Positions 1-7,952 of a DNA stretch of 64,000 bases are shown in pieces; the first letter of the stretch is position 1, and the number at the start of each line of letters is the position of its first letter. Source of the stretch: Oscillospiraceae bacterium. Lineage in GTDB: Bacteria; Bacillota; Clostridia; Oscillospirales; Ruminococcaceae. The position numbers and the translations under genes are program-made. The stretch is taken from the NCBI GenBank assembly GCA_021769525.1, contig JAETSQ010000018.1, positions 16,225 through 80,224 of the forward strand. The letters are read 5' to 3'. The notes under the pieces were generated by a model. The model was not told the DNA's origin. It did no database searches and saw nothing but the letters and a program-made list of their open reading frames with translations.

Positions 1-904
1 TAAAGCCCATCATCATGGGGCCGTTGTAGAGCTGCATGAAGCCGAAGCCCTGGGCGTACACCAGGATGCCCACCGCCGCCAGGACGGTGGAAAGGGTGGT
101 GCCGATGAGGCGCATCCGGTTCACATTGATGCCGCTGGCCCTGGCAAAGGCGGGGTTCGCCCCCGCGGCGCTCATGGCCACGCCGGTCTTGGAGCGCATA
201 AAGAGCCACACCAGGAAGCAGACCAGGAAGAAAAAGAGCAGCAATCCGGTGGGGATGGTGAGGCAGTGCCCCTCCGGACCGATCCGGAAGGCCAGGGTCT
301 TGTTCATCACCTCCGAGAAGGAGGAGGCCAGGGAGATGGTGTTGCGCATCCCCTGCCCGGCGTTGGGGAAGATGAGCTCCCCGCTTTTAAAGGGGATGAC
401 GGTCCAGATGATATTCATAAAGGCGATGATGGAGAAACCCACATAGGTGGTCACCGTCATCTCGGAGCCCTTGACCCGGTTCAGGAGCAGGCCGTAGAGC
501 CAGCCGATGCCGGTAGCCAGGATCACCCCGATGAGGATGGCAAGCAGCACCGCCGCCCATTTCGCCAGGAAGGGGCCGTTCTCCTCCCCCAGGAGCTGGG
601 TCCCCAGGGCCAGGAGGGCGGCGTTTTCGGTCACCCGGTATTCAATGACGATGAGCCCCCCCAGCAGGCCCCCCACGATGCCCATGGTGATGCCGAAGTT
701 GGGGCCGATGCCGCACTGGATGGCGGGCACCATAGCCAGGGCCAGGATGCCGTACATCCCCCAGCGGCGGATGCAGTCGCTGAAGATCTGGAGGAGGTCC
801 ATCTGGAAGGCCCCCGCGCAGACCACCAGCAGCAGGAAAAAGCCCACGATGATGACACGGGGCAGCCCGAACCGGGCAACGAATTTTTTCGCGTTTTCAG
901 CCAT
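1..904 (-). CDS. ABC transporter permease, sugar/nucleoside type (partial)
   Basis: Integral membrane permease of an ABC uptake system. The 301 codons in the window begin MAENAKKFVARFGLPRVIIV and run off the left edge, so the C-terminus is missing. Several long hydrophobic segments are visible (for example around residues 17-27, 41-63 and 95-115), as expected for the BPD_transp_2 permeases that work with RbsA/NupO-like ATPases. The ATG at 904 overlaps the stop of the upstream ATPase gene by 8 bp, so the two are translationally coupled. The substrate cannot be read from the sequence; the family takes up nucleosides, ribose-type sugars or purine-like compounds. A second permease gene would be expected just outside the window. 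Confidence 0.85.
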   Translation of the reverse strand, partial: MAENAKKFVARFGLPRVIIVGFFLLLVVCAGAFQMDLLQIFSDCIRRWGMYGILALAMVPAIQCGIGPNFGITMGIVGGLLGGLIVIEYRVTENAALLALGTQLLGEENGPFLAKWAAVLLAILIGVILATGIGWLYGLLLNRVKGSEMTVTTYVGFSIIAFMNIIWTVIPFKSGELIFPNAGQGMRNTISLASSFSEVMNKTLAFRIGPEGHCLTIPTGLLLFFFLVCFLVWLFMRSKTGVAMSAAGANPAFARASGINVNRMRLIGTTLSTVLAAVGILVYAQGFGFMQLYNGPMMMGF

Positions 905-2507
905 TCTTCTTCCCTCTCTTTCTGGAGCCGGACATGGCGAGGCCGAACTCCGCGTCGCTGGCGTCCGGGGAGAGGATGCCGCTCACCTTGCCGTCCGAGA
1001 CGATGGCGATGCGGTCGCAGATGCTCCGCAGCTCCACCAGCTCGGAGGAGACCACGATGACGGTCATCCCCTGTTCCCGGTTCAGCTTGGTCAGGTATTC
1101 CAGCACCAGCTTTTTGGCGCCGATGTCGATGCCTCTGGTGGGTTCCGAGACAAAGAGGATCTCCGGGTTCAGGGTGAGGGCGCGGGCCAGGCACACCTTC
1201 TGCTGGTTGCCGCCGGAAAGGCGCCCCGCGTGCTGGTGGATGCCGGTGCAGCGGATGTCCAGCTTCTCCACCATCTCCTGGGCGTGGGCCCTGGCCTTCT
1301 TGCCGTCATAGAGGCGCATCCAGCCGATCTTTTTGGTGAAGTCGTTGTTCACCTCCAGGGCGGAAAAGACGATGTTCTGCTCGATGCTCTCCTCCAGCAG
1401 GAGGCCGACTCCCCGCCGGTCCTCCGAGACGAAGGCCACCTTGCTCCGCAGGGCCTCCCCCAGTTTGGAGAGATCCAGCGTCTTCCCGGCGATCTTCACC
1501 TCCCCGGCGGTGTCGTAGAGGCCCATGATGCCGTTGGGGATGCCCAGCTTCCCCTGTCCGGCAAGGCCCCCGATGCCGAAGATCTCTCCCCGGCGGATGT
1601 CCAGGTCCACGCCCTTCACCTGCTCGCCGGGCATATCCACGTAGTAGTTCCGCAGGGAAACGGCGATGTCGCTGTCGGAAAGAGAACGGGTGTCCTCCCC
1701 CTCGGCCTCCACCAGCTTTTCCACCCGGCGGCCGATCATCAGCTCGGCGATCTCCACCGCGCTGGTCTCCGCCACCTCCCGGCGGGCCACGAACTCCCCG
1801 TCCCGCAGGACGGTGAGGCTGTTCGCCACCGCCATCACCTCGTCCAGGCGGTGGGTGATGAAGACGATGGCGATACCCTGGGAGGCGATGGTGCGCATGG
1901 CCTCCAGCAGGCGGTCCGCCTCGCTCTCGGTGAGGACGGCGGTGGGCTCGTCAAAGACCAGCAGGCGGATGCCCCGCTTGTCGATCTCGCGGGCGATCTC
2001 GATAAACTGCATATACCCCACCGGCAGCCCCCGGACATAGGCGTTCTCGCCGATCTTAAGGCCGATGGTCTCCAGGGCCTTTCGGGCGTCCCTGGCCATG
2101 GCGTCCAGGTCCAGGGTCTCCATGGAGGGGCCCACCAGGCGGCTCACCAGGTTGGGGTGGCTGATCTCCCGCCCGATCTTGATATTCTCGGTGACGGTAA
2201 AGCCGGGGATGAGCATAAATTCCTGGTGGACCATGCCGATGCCCAGCTCCATGGCCTTCAGGGGGGTATCGATGTTCACCGTCTCCCCGTCCACCTGGAT
2301 GGTCCCCTCAAAGCCGCCGGTGGTGTGGATCACCGGCATCCCGAAGAGAATGTTCATCAGGGTGGATTTGCCGGCTCCGTTTTCCCCCATCAGGGCGTGT
2401 ATCTCGCCGGGGCGGATGCAGAGGCTGACGTCTTTCAGCACTTGGTTGTCGGCGTACTTTTTGGAGATATGCTCCATCTGCAGGACATATTCCCGATTTT
2501 CTGCCAT
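897..2507 (-). CDS. ABC transporter ATP-binding protein with two ABC domains (NupO/RbsA-like)
   Basis: Energises the transporter encoded with it. The 536-aa protein holds two fused ATPase domains. The first has Walker A GENGAGKST at residues 41-49, a loose signature region (PVGYMQFIEIA) and Walker B LLVFDEPTAVL. The second has a degenerate Walker A (GLAGQGKLG), a canonical signature LSGGNQQKVCLARAL and Walker B ILFVSEPTRGID. This asymmetry is typical of the COG3845 family of sugar and nucleoside importers. It lies downstream of the DUF3798 lipoprotein gene behind a terminator hairpin, so it is probably made at a lower level than the binding protein. It overlaps the following permease start by 8 bp. 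Confidence 0.92.
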   Translation of the reverse strand: MAENREYVLQMEHISKKYADNQVLKDVSLCIRPGEIHALMGENGAGKSTLMNILFGMPVIHTTGGFEGTIQVDGETVNIDTPLKAMELGIGMVHQEFMLIPGFTVTENIKIGREISHPNLVSRLVGPSMETLDLDAMARDARKALETIGLKIGENAYVRGLPVGYMQFIEIAREIDKRGIRLLVFDEPTAVLTESEADRLLEAMRTIASQGIAIVFITHRLDEVMAVANSLTVLRDGEFVARREVAETSAVEIAELMIGRRVEKLVEAEGEDTRSLSDSDIAVSLRNYYVDMPGEQVKGVDLDIRRGEIFGIGGLAGQGKLGIPNGIMGLYDTAGEVKIAGKTLDLSKLGEALRSKVAFVSEDRRGVGLLLEESIEQNIVFSALEVNNDFTKKIGWMRLYDGKKARAHAQEMVEKLDIRCTGIHQHAGRLSGGNQQKVCLARALTLNPEILFVSEPTRGIDIGAKKLVLEYLTKLNREQGMTVIVVSSELVELRSICDRIAIVSDGKVSGILSPDASDAEFGLAMSGSRKRGKKNG

Positions 2508-2681
2508 GTTTTCCCATACCCCCTCTTGTCGTTATCGCGGCCCGCTCCGGGCGGGCCCCTTTCCTGTGGACCACTGATCCAGTCCCACGGCCCTTGCGCG
2601 TCCTTGGGATCGGATCAATCGTCCACCCTGTTCTTCCTGCGGCAGCAGCGCGGCCGCCGGAGAAAAACAGAATAAACCTTG

Positions 2682-2722
2682 AAAAATCCCGCCGGCCTGC
2701 CAAATTGAGGCCGGCGGGATTT
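2682..2722 (-). terminator. intra-operon terminator/attenuator after the DUF3798 gene
   Basis: A perfect 15-bp inverted repeat (arms 2684-2698 and 2708-2722, AAATCCCGCCGGCCT) with a 9-nt loop is followed on the minus strand by a T run. It sits between the lipoprotein gene and the ATPase gene. Partial termination here would give more binding protein than transporter, a common arrangement in ABC operons. Confidence 0.85.
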
Positions 2723-2736
2723 GTCCTATCTGCTCA

Positions 2737-3939
2737 TCAGAAATCGATGAAATCCGCCATGACCAGGTAGTGGTTGGGAACGACGGTGCCGTTCTCCTCG
2801 TAGTTGGTGAGGGTCATCTTCATGCCCTTGGTGAAGTGCTCGGCGCACTCCGCGATGGTCTCCCGGATGACGGCATCGTCCACGTTGCCGTTGGTCTTGC
2901 CGTCCAGGACCTTGCGGGCGTACTCAACGCCGGCATCGATGAAGAGCATGTTGCAGGGAACGCCCCAGGTGGAGGCGCGGCCGTGCATCCCGTACTCCTC
3001 CGCCTTGGCGGTGAGCTGCTCTTTGATGTACTCCACATCCGCCTCATGGCCGGCCATATCGATGTTCAGGGCGGCGGGATAGGCGTGGAAGGGAGAGGGG
3101 CAGCACTGGAGGGTGTAGATGGCGCCCTGCTCAAAGACCTGGCGGATCAGGGGCTCCTGCATCCCGCAGTTGGTGGTGAAGAAGCAGGTGTCCTTGCCGT
3201 ACTTGGCGACCTGACGGGGGACATCCTCCATGATGAACTGCTGGGCGCCGGTGATGCCGCTGTCGCCGGTGGGATCGGGGGCGGTGACGTCAACCAGCTC
3301 GATGTTCTGCTCGGCGCAGTACTTCTTCAGGTTCTCGTGACGGGCCACGATGAGGGCGTAGCTCATGTGGCGGGGGAAGGAGTAGTGGATGAGGGTCTTG
3401 GCGCCCTGCTTGGCAGCCTGGGCGGGGATGGCGATGCCGCAGCCGGGCTCATCCACCTGCAGGACCACATCGGCAACGGGGTCGATGACGCCGGGGTCCT
3501 CGCCGGGGGTGCCGACGATGAAGAGCATATCCGGGCGGGTCTCACGGACCTTGGCGATGGCGGCGGAGGTGGCAGGAATGGCCTGGCACCAGACGATGGC
3601 CTTCACATCCGGGTCGGAGGCCAGAGCCACCGCGTTGGAGATGACCGTCTCGGTCTCGCTGGTGAAGTTATCCGGATAGGTGGTGGTGACGATGAGATCG
3701 GGATACTTCTCCTTCATCTTGTTGGCCTGGGTGATCTCCTCATCACCCTGGGAGGCGGTGCCGGTGATGATGCCGATCTTGTAGCTGGGGGCGGCGGGCT
3801 CGCTGCCGCCGTCGCTGGCGGGGGTGCTGGAAGGGGCGGGAGCGGGCGTGCTGGAGGGCGCGGGATCGGCGCCGCGGCAGCCGGTCACGGCCAGCACCAT
3901 CAGGGCGGCCAGCACCAGGGAGAGAATTCTCTTCTTCAT
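2737..3939 (-). CDS. DUF3798 lipoprotein, probable ABC substrate-binding protein
   Basis: A 400-aa lipoprotein. The N-terminus has a Lys/Arg start, a hydrophobic stretch and lipobox AVTGC, then a Pro/Ser/Ala linker and a periplasmic-binding-like fold starting at KIGIITGTASQGDEE. I recognise the body (SDPDVKAIVWCQAIPATSAA, FPRHMSYALIVARHENLKKY) as the DUF3798 family; this is recall, not a search. The ATG at 3939 is chosen because AAGGAGG lies just upstream and the signal peptide starts there; the open frame extends to 3996 without a site. It is first in an operon with the double ATPase and the permease, which points to solute capture at the membrane surface. The ligand is unknown. Confidence 0.85.
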   Translation of the reverse strand: MKKRILSLVLAALMVLAVTGCRGADPAPSSTPAPAPSSTPASDGGSEPAAPSYKIGIITGTASQGDEEITQANKMKEKYPDLIVTTTYPDNFTSETETVISNAVALASDPDVKAIVWCQAIPATSAAIAKVRETRPDMLFIVGTPGEDPGVIDPVADVVLQVDEPGCGIAIPAQAAKQGAKTLIHYSFPRHMSYALIVARHENLKKYCAEQNIELVDVTAPDPTGDSGITGAQQFIMEDVPRQVAKYGKDTCFFTTNCGMQEPLIRQVFEQGAIYTLQCCPSPFHAYPAALNIDMAGHEADVEYIKEQLTAKAEEYGMHGRASTWGVPCNMLFIDAGVEYARKVLDGKTNGNVDDAVIRETIAECAEHFTKGMKMTLTNYEENGTVVPNHYLVMADFIDF

Positions 3940-4077
3940 GTGGGGTTCCTCCTTGCTTTCTCTTAACCGGGTCGCCGTCATCCCTCTCCCTCCCATATGG
4001 GGAAGGGGAAGCGGAGACCGGGGCCTTATTGCCGGAACACCCTGGTAAAGTGCTACAGCGCTAAGAGCATGTATCCT

Positions 4078-4106
4078 ATTATAATAGAAAATTCATCGTT
4101 TGTCCA
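4078..4106 (-). promoter_or_regulatory. sigma-A promoter of the DUF3798-ABC operon
   Basis: On the minus strand TGGACA (4101-4106) and TATAAT (4078-4083) are separated by exactly 17 bp. Transcription would start near 4070 and leave a leader of about 130 nt before the ATG at 3939. Between this promoter and the divergent one at 4381 lie about 270 bp of AT-rich DNA without an obvious gene, a plausible place for regulator binding. Confidence 0.8.
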
Positions 4107-4380
4107 TACGAAAAATGATTTTTGTTTAATTTATCCTGCATTTTCTTTCCGAAAACCCCCATTTTTGTAGCAGGCGGAGCTATTTTTTTGCATTTTTGGC
4201 AATCGCTTCTTACAAATCCTCTCCCTTCCCCCTTGCTCCCCCTTCTTGGGCCTGGGAAAGATCTCCTTTTCCGGGAAGATCGCCTCTTTGGAATCGTTTT
4301 TTTCTTTCGTTGTTTCCCACAGGAAAACGCATCCCGTTTTGGGGAATATTACAATCTTTGTTTAATTCTTAAAAAATTAG

Positions 4381-4409
4381 TTGAAATCCGCTGCGGACCA
4401 TGCTATACT
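4381..4409 (+). promoter_or_regulatory. promoter of the YheO/DauR-type regulator
   Basis: TTGAAA (4381-4386) and TATACT (4404-4409) are separated by 17 bp. The leader to the ATG at 4580 is about 165 nt and shows no ORF I would trust. The unit is divergent from the DUF3798 operon promoter. Confidence 0.75.
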
Positions 4410-4579
4410 TTATTGCAAAGGGGATGTCCGGCAGGACCGGATGTCAGGGCCTGTTTTTCAGGCCGTTATAAAGAAAGGAAAGAAACCTCTTCCCCACAAC
4501 AGAAATGCAATTGGCCGGCGAAGGAGGCCGGTCTTCTGCGCAAGAATAGCCGATAAAACTGAATCAGGAGGGCTCCCCC

Positions 4580-5233
4580 ATGAAGTCCATCGATGAAATC
4601 CTCCCTTTCCTCTCTGTGCTCATCGAGGGGATGGCAAAACATTTTGGGGAACGCTGCGAATTTGTAGTACACGACTATTCCAAAGGACCTTCCAGCATCG
4701 TTGCCATCGTCAATGGCGATATTACCGGGCGCTCCATCGGCCACGGCGGCGAAAAGATCGGCCTGCCCGTTATGGCGGGACAGGACGAGCCAAGCGGAAA
4801 ATTCAACTACATCTCCCAAACCTCCGACGGGCGCTTTCTTCGTTCCAGTACGGTCTATCTCCGGGGAGATGAGGGTGAGGTCCTGGGCGCTGTCTGCGTC
4901 AACTTTGACATCACCGAGTTGATCCGTTCCCGGAATTTTATCGAACAGTTTATCCGCCTGGATCTGAACGACACACAGCGCCAGCAGATGCAGTCCGCTT
5001 TCTGCGAGAATGTGGATGATTTCCTGCTCGGAATGATTAACGATTCCATCAAATATGTCGGTGTGCCGGTGGCTCATATGACCAGGGATCAAAAGGTGGA
5101 GGGGATCAGCTACCTCAACCGCCGGGGGGCCTTCCGGGTCAAGAATGCCGCTACCATTGCCGCTAAGTATTACGACATCTCCCGCTACACCTTGTATAAT
5201 TACCTCAACGACATTGAGGACGCACGGGGGTAG
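4580..5233 (+). CDS. YheO/DauR-like PAS-HTH transcriptional regulator
   Basis: A 217-aa DNA-binding regulator with the two-domain layout of the YheO/DauR family. The N-terminal PAS_6-like domain starts at FLSVLIEGMAKHFGERCEFV (about residues 9-115). The C-terminal HTH_22 domain contains GAFRVKNAATIAAKYYDISR and TLYNYLNDI (about residues 175-213). Members of the family respond to metabolites; DauR of Pseudomonas senses D-arginine catabolism. The start is supported by AGGAGG 9 nt upstream. It is transcribed divergently from the DUF3798-ABC operon, so that operon is the likely target (inference). A strong terminator follows. Confidence 0.88.
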   Translation: MKSIDEILPFLSVLIEGMAKHFGERCEFVVHDYSKGPSSIVAIVNGDITGRSIGHGGEKIGLPVMAGQDEPSGKFNYISQTSDGRFLRSSTVYLRGDEGEVLGAVCVNFDITELIRSRNFIEQFIRLDLNDTQRQQMQSAFCENVDDFLLGMINDSIKYVGVPVAHMTRDQKVEGISYLNRRGAFRVKNAATIAAKYYDISRYTLYNYLNDIEDARG

Positions 5234-5271
5234 CGCATATTCTAAGCCATCTTCTCACTTTCCCATACATA

Positions 5272-5322
5272 CGGAAAAAGCACCGTCTCCTATCCTGGGC
5301 CGGTGCTTTTTCCGTTTTCTTC
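5272..5322 (+). terminator. rho-independent terminator after the PAS-HTH regulator
   Basis: A perfect 14-bp stem (CGGAAAAAGCACCG at 5272-5285, its complement at 5301-5314) with a 15-nt loop is followed by a T/C-rich tract. Confidence 0.9.
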
Positions 5323-5547
5323 TCTTCTTTTTCTTCTTGCAAAAGAAGACCGGCGTGCCGCCGGTGTCTCGCCCTACACGGCCTTCGGCCTTACCTTGGC
5401 AAAAGGCGCAAGTGAGTGCCTGGAGTCTTACCGAAGAAAAATCCCGGCCCCGCAGGGCCGCCAAAAGTTTCGCTCAAGTCTTTTCAAAGGAACGCGTAGC
5501 GGCCCGTTAGGGCTGCGGGGGGAAAGGGCGGCCCCCCTGGCGAAGTT
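5323..5547. repeat. composite intergenic repeat block
   Basis: No gene is seen here. The stretch holds a short CTTCTT-GCAA-AAGAAG palindrome (5333-5348), a block running from CGCCCTACACGG (5370-5381) to GCCTGGAGTCTT (5418-5429) that recurs at 39756-39828, and a segment (about 5491-5514) whose reverse complement recurs at about 61387-61412 (core AGCCCTAACGGGCCGCT). These shared pieces in unrelated gaps mark it as dispersed repeat DNA. Any ORF across it is probably spurious. Confidence 0.7.
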
Positions 5548-5582
5548 AAACACAAAAGGCACAGGCTCTTTCCGCCTGTGCC
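5548..5582 (-). terminator. terminator of the large ncRNA
   Basis: A perfect 9-bp stem GGCACAGGC (5558-5566) / GCCTGTGCC (5574-5582) is followed on the minus strand by TTTTGTGTTT. Confidence 0.8.
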
Positions 5583-6143
5583 GTTGTTTTATTCACTTGT
5601 GGCCTAGATCTCGTTCAGTTTCCGGTAGTTGGGTTTTCCGGTTGCTGCCTGCAATCTATGGTCTGCGGTCCTACCGCTTTTCTGGCTTTGTGTCTGCCTC
5701 TTTTTGCGTTCCATCTCCGGGAATCAGTTCCCGTCCCATTCCAGGCACTGGGTCAGATCCGTCCAGCCTGATGGCGTCTGCCATCTCCCAGGGGTTCCCC
5801 CCTGCCTGGGTGCGAAGCCTGCCGCTGGCACTGTGGTCTTATCAGAAGTTACCGAACACGAAGGCAGCCCCGGACTGACGGCGGCCAGTCCCAAAGCCCT
5901 GCTGGGAAACCGTGTCCATTGGACTCACCTCTCTCCTTCCAAACTTCTCGTGGCCTTTGCCAGGAACTGCTTAGTACATTGGGCTCGGTCCTTTCGCTTT
6001 TTCTTCGCAGCGCTCAAAGTACCTAGTACATTGGAGTATCCCTTTCTTCGGTCCACTTTTCCGTCTGTACAGAAACTGCCAGGTACATGGGAACCAGTCC
6101 TTCCTTTCGGCTTCTTGGTCTCATCCATTTCCTTTTTGTTTCT
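5548..6143 (-). ncRNA. large orphan structured RNA candidate (about 595 nt)
   Basis: A minus-strand transcription unit bounded by a good promoter (6150-6178) and a rho-independent terminator (5548-5582). The longest frame, 78 aa and very Lys/Arg-rich, has no ribosome binding site and no recognisable family, so I regard it as non-coding. The 5' half carries four related modules about 52-60 nt apart, centred on CCAATGTACT (plus-strand cores 6085-6090, 6028-6034, 5976-5982, 5916-5922). The 3' half carries compact perfect hairpins: GGACTG/CAGTCC at 5872-5891, GCGGT/ACCGC at 5664-5676, and CGGGAA-CTGA-TTCCCG near 5717-5732. It lacks the hallmarks I know for RNase P RNA, tmRNA, group I or group II introns and T-boxes. 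Length and hairpin content are in the range of ROOL/GOLLD/OLE-type large RNAs, but I cannot assign it to any of them. Confidence 0.6.
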
Positions 6144-6149
6144 GTCTAT

Positions 6150-6178
6150 AGGATACCACAACTTCCCCGCCTTGTCAA
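6150..6178 (-). promoter_or_regulatory. promoter of the large ncRNA
   Basis: On the minus strand a consensus TTGACA (plus 6173-6178) and TATCCT (6150-6155) are 17 bp apart, with a TGG extension directly before the -10. The combination suggests strong constitutive transcription. Confidence 0.8.
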
Positions 6179-6282
6179 TAGATATAATTTTATTTCATAA
6201 ATAATTCATATTTTAGATAGATTGGACAGCATATCTTGTGATGGCGGCGGGTTGGATACAAAATGTGGGGTCTTCTTTTTGG

Positions 6283-7518
6283 TCAGGCGTTGTTCACCGG
6301 CGGGTAGCCGAACAGCTCGTTGATGCGGCTGTGGAGCGTTTCCGCCAGCTTGGGAACAGGATAGAGGGTCCCCACCTGGAACTCCACGGTGTGTAGGGCA
6401 TCGCCCACGGTGGGGATGAAATATTCCTGGGTATCGTCATAGAGGAGCGCGCCGGTGGCGAAGTCTGCGATGTTGCAGAATTTCAACTGCGCGGTATCCG
6501 GGTCTATCCTTCCCTCCCGGATGGCGGACTCCAGCAGCTCCGGGTAGCGGAAATCCCAACGGTAGAGGTTGGCGGATTCCTCAATGAAGTAGGAATAGGA
6601 GCCTATCTCAAAATTCTCGTTGGTTTCCCCGTGACCGGCAATCTTCCCGTCACTGTCGTAGGCTAGGAAGTAATATCTTTTGTCAAACAGAAGGTGGTCC
6701 GCCAGCTTTTCCCCAGCCAGGAGGTTTTCCAGAAGCGTCTGCATCTCCTGCTGGCCGCTGGTACCGGTGGTGTACAGGGGGATGAGCCGGGTGTTGTCCC
6801 CTGTCACTCCCGGAACATGGATGATGTCGGTACCTTTGAGCTCCGGGGTCTCCGCCAGGTAGTAGCTATCCATAATAATGTCCACTGAGGTTTTCTCCTC
6901 CTCCGGCTGGCTGGGGGCGGACCGGGGGAAGAAATTCCTTAGCTGGGCCAGGGTATCCCCGGAGCTTTCCAGCGCACCATAGCATTCCCTGTCCACCCAA
7001 AAGCCGGTGCCACCCTCAACAAGGGGGAAGACTATGGTGGAAAAGACGGCCTCCCGCTCCTCCGGGGGGAAGCCTTCGGGCACGGCCATACACTGGATGT
7101 TGACCTGCTGCTCCCGGTTGTAGGAGAGGCGGATGAAGTCAAAGTCCTCCGCCATCCTTTGCCAGTCGATCCCCTGGCCGTCCTCCCGGTCCCATTCAAA
7201 GGCACAGGCGGCAACGGCCAGTTTTTCCCGCCGGAAACGCCGGCCCAGGGCTTTTATCAGGGCTTGGCCCTCCGGGGTGTTCTTGTCCAGGGCGGTCTCC
7301 AGGCCCCCGGCAAAGAGGACGATTTCATCCGGCTCCCCCAGCAGCTCGGCGGGCTTTGTGACGGGGCGGAGGCCGTCCGGCTGGGATTCCGGCTCGCTTT
7401 GGCTGGGCGGCGCCGGGGTAAAAGGGGCGGTCGGGGCGGGCTCCTGCGGTGCACAGGCGCAGAAGGTGAGCAGCAGAGCCAGCAGCGCCGCAGACTGTTT
7501 TTGACGGCTTTTCTTCAT
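6283..7518 (-). CDS. hypothetical lipoprotein
   Basis: A 411-aa exported protein of no family I recognise. The N-terminus is MKKSRQKQSAALLALLLTFC with a Cys pair (CAC) suited to lipidation, followed by a Pro/Ala/Ser-rich spacer up to about residue 55 and then a mixed alpha/beta domain. The start is supported by AAAGGAGG 8 nt upstream. Aromatic residues are common in the C-terminal half (RYYFLAYDSDG, SYSYFIEES), as in many clostridial surface lipoproteins. It is not in an operon: the large RNA lies beyond its 3' end and the toxin-antitoxin pair is divergent. About 100 bp between its stop and the ncRNA promoter show no strong terminator. Confidence 0.75.
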   Translation of the reverse strand: MKKSRQKQSAALLALLLTFCACAPQEPAPTAPFTPAPPSQSEPESQPDGLRPVTKPAELLGEPDEIVLFAGGLETALDKNTPEGQALIKALGRRFRREKLAVAACAFEWDREDGQGIDWQRMAEDFDFIRLSYNREQQVNIQCMAVPEGFPPEEREAVFSTIVFPLVEGGTGFWVDRECYGALESSGDTLAQLRNFFPRSAPSQPEEEKTSVDIIMDSYYLAETPELKGTDIIHVPGVTGDNTRLIPLYTTGTSGQQEMQTLLENLLAGEKLADHLLFDKRYYFLAYDSDGKIAGHGETNENFEIGSYSYFIEESANLYRWDFRYPELLESAIREGRIDPDTAQLKFCNIADFATGALLYDDTQEYFIPTVGDALHTVEFQVGTLYPVPKLAETLHSRINELFGYPPVNNA

Positions 7519-7598
7519 CGCAGCGGCCTCCTTTGTGTCTTTCTGTAGGATAAAACGAGGGACAGTGGCATTTTATTGCTGTCTGCCCATTTTTTTCG

Positions 7599-7627
7599 TT
7601 GATTTTCTTCGGTCCCCTGTATATAAT
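7599..7627 (+). promoter_or_regulatory. promoter of the AbrB/PIN toxin-antitoxin operon
   Basis: TTGATT (7599-7604) and a perfect TATAAT (7622-7627) are 17 bp apart. The predicted start point falls inside the palindrome at 7631-7648. Confidence 0.85.
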
Positions 7628-7630
7628 AGA

Positions 7631-7648
7631 AGTAGGGAAAACCCTACT
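7631..7648. promoter_or_regulatory. palindromic operator at the toxin-antitoxin start site
   Basis: AGTAGGG-AAAA-CCCTACT is a perfect 7-bp inverted repeat directly after the -10 box. AbrB/MazE-fold antitoxins usually repress their own operon, so this is the likely autoregulatory site (inference). Confidence 0.7.
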
Positions 7649-7676
7649 TTCTTGATTTTCGGGGAGGAATGAAACG

Positions 7677-7952
7677 ATGCTGGCAAAAGCCTTTGTTGAT
7701 AACGCTAAGGTGATGGCAAAGGGGCAGGTAACGATCCCCAAAGACATCCGCAAGGTGCTGGGGGTATCCAGCGGCGACCGCGTTTCCTTTGTTGTAGAGG
7801 GGAATACGGTGCGGCTTATCAATTCCGCTGTTTACGCCATGCAGATCCTCCAGCAGGAAATGACCGGAGAGGCCCAGCGGGCGGACCTTGCCTCCGACGA
7901 GGAGGTCATTGCCCTTGTTCGAGAACTGCGCAGTGAGGACGATCTGCCATGA
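7677..7952 (+). CDS. AbrB/MazE-fold antitoxin
   Basis: A 91-aa antitoxin and probable autorepressor. Residues about 9-50 form a swapped-hairpin AbrB/SpoVT domain (AKVMAKGQVTIPKDIRKVLG followed by SSGDRVSFVVEGNTVRL). The acidic C-terminal tail (ASDEEVIALVRELRSEDDLP) is the usual toxin-wrapping segment. GGGGAGG lies upstream of the ATG. The last 4 bp overlap the PIN toxin start (ATGA), giving coupled synthesis, and a palindrome lies at the promoter start site. Confidence 0.9.
   Translation: MLAKAFVDNAKVMAKGQVTIPKDIRKVLGVSSGDRVSFVVEGNTVRLINSAVYAMQILQQEMTGEAQRADLASDEEVIALVRELRSEDDLP

Noticed and set aside
507..2675. 722-aa plus-strand frame opposite the ABC genes
   Set aside because: Shadow of the real ATPase and permease genes; no ribosome binding site and no domains.
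5925..6161. 78-aa Lys/Arg-rich frame inside the orphan RNA
   Set aside because: No ribosome binding site, the start overlaps the promoter -10 region, and the frame spans only part of the structured unit. I treat the locus as non-coding.
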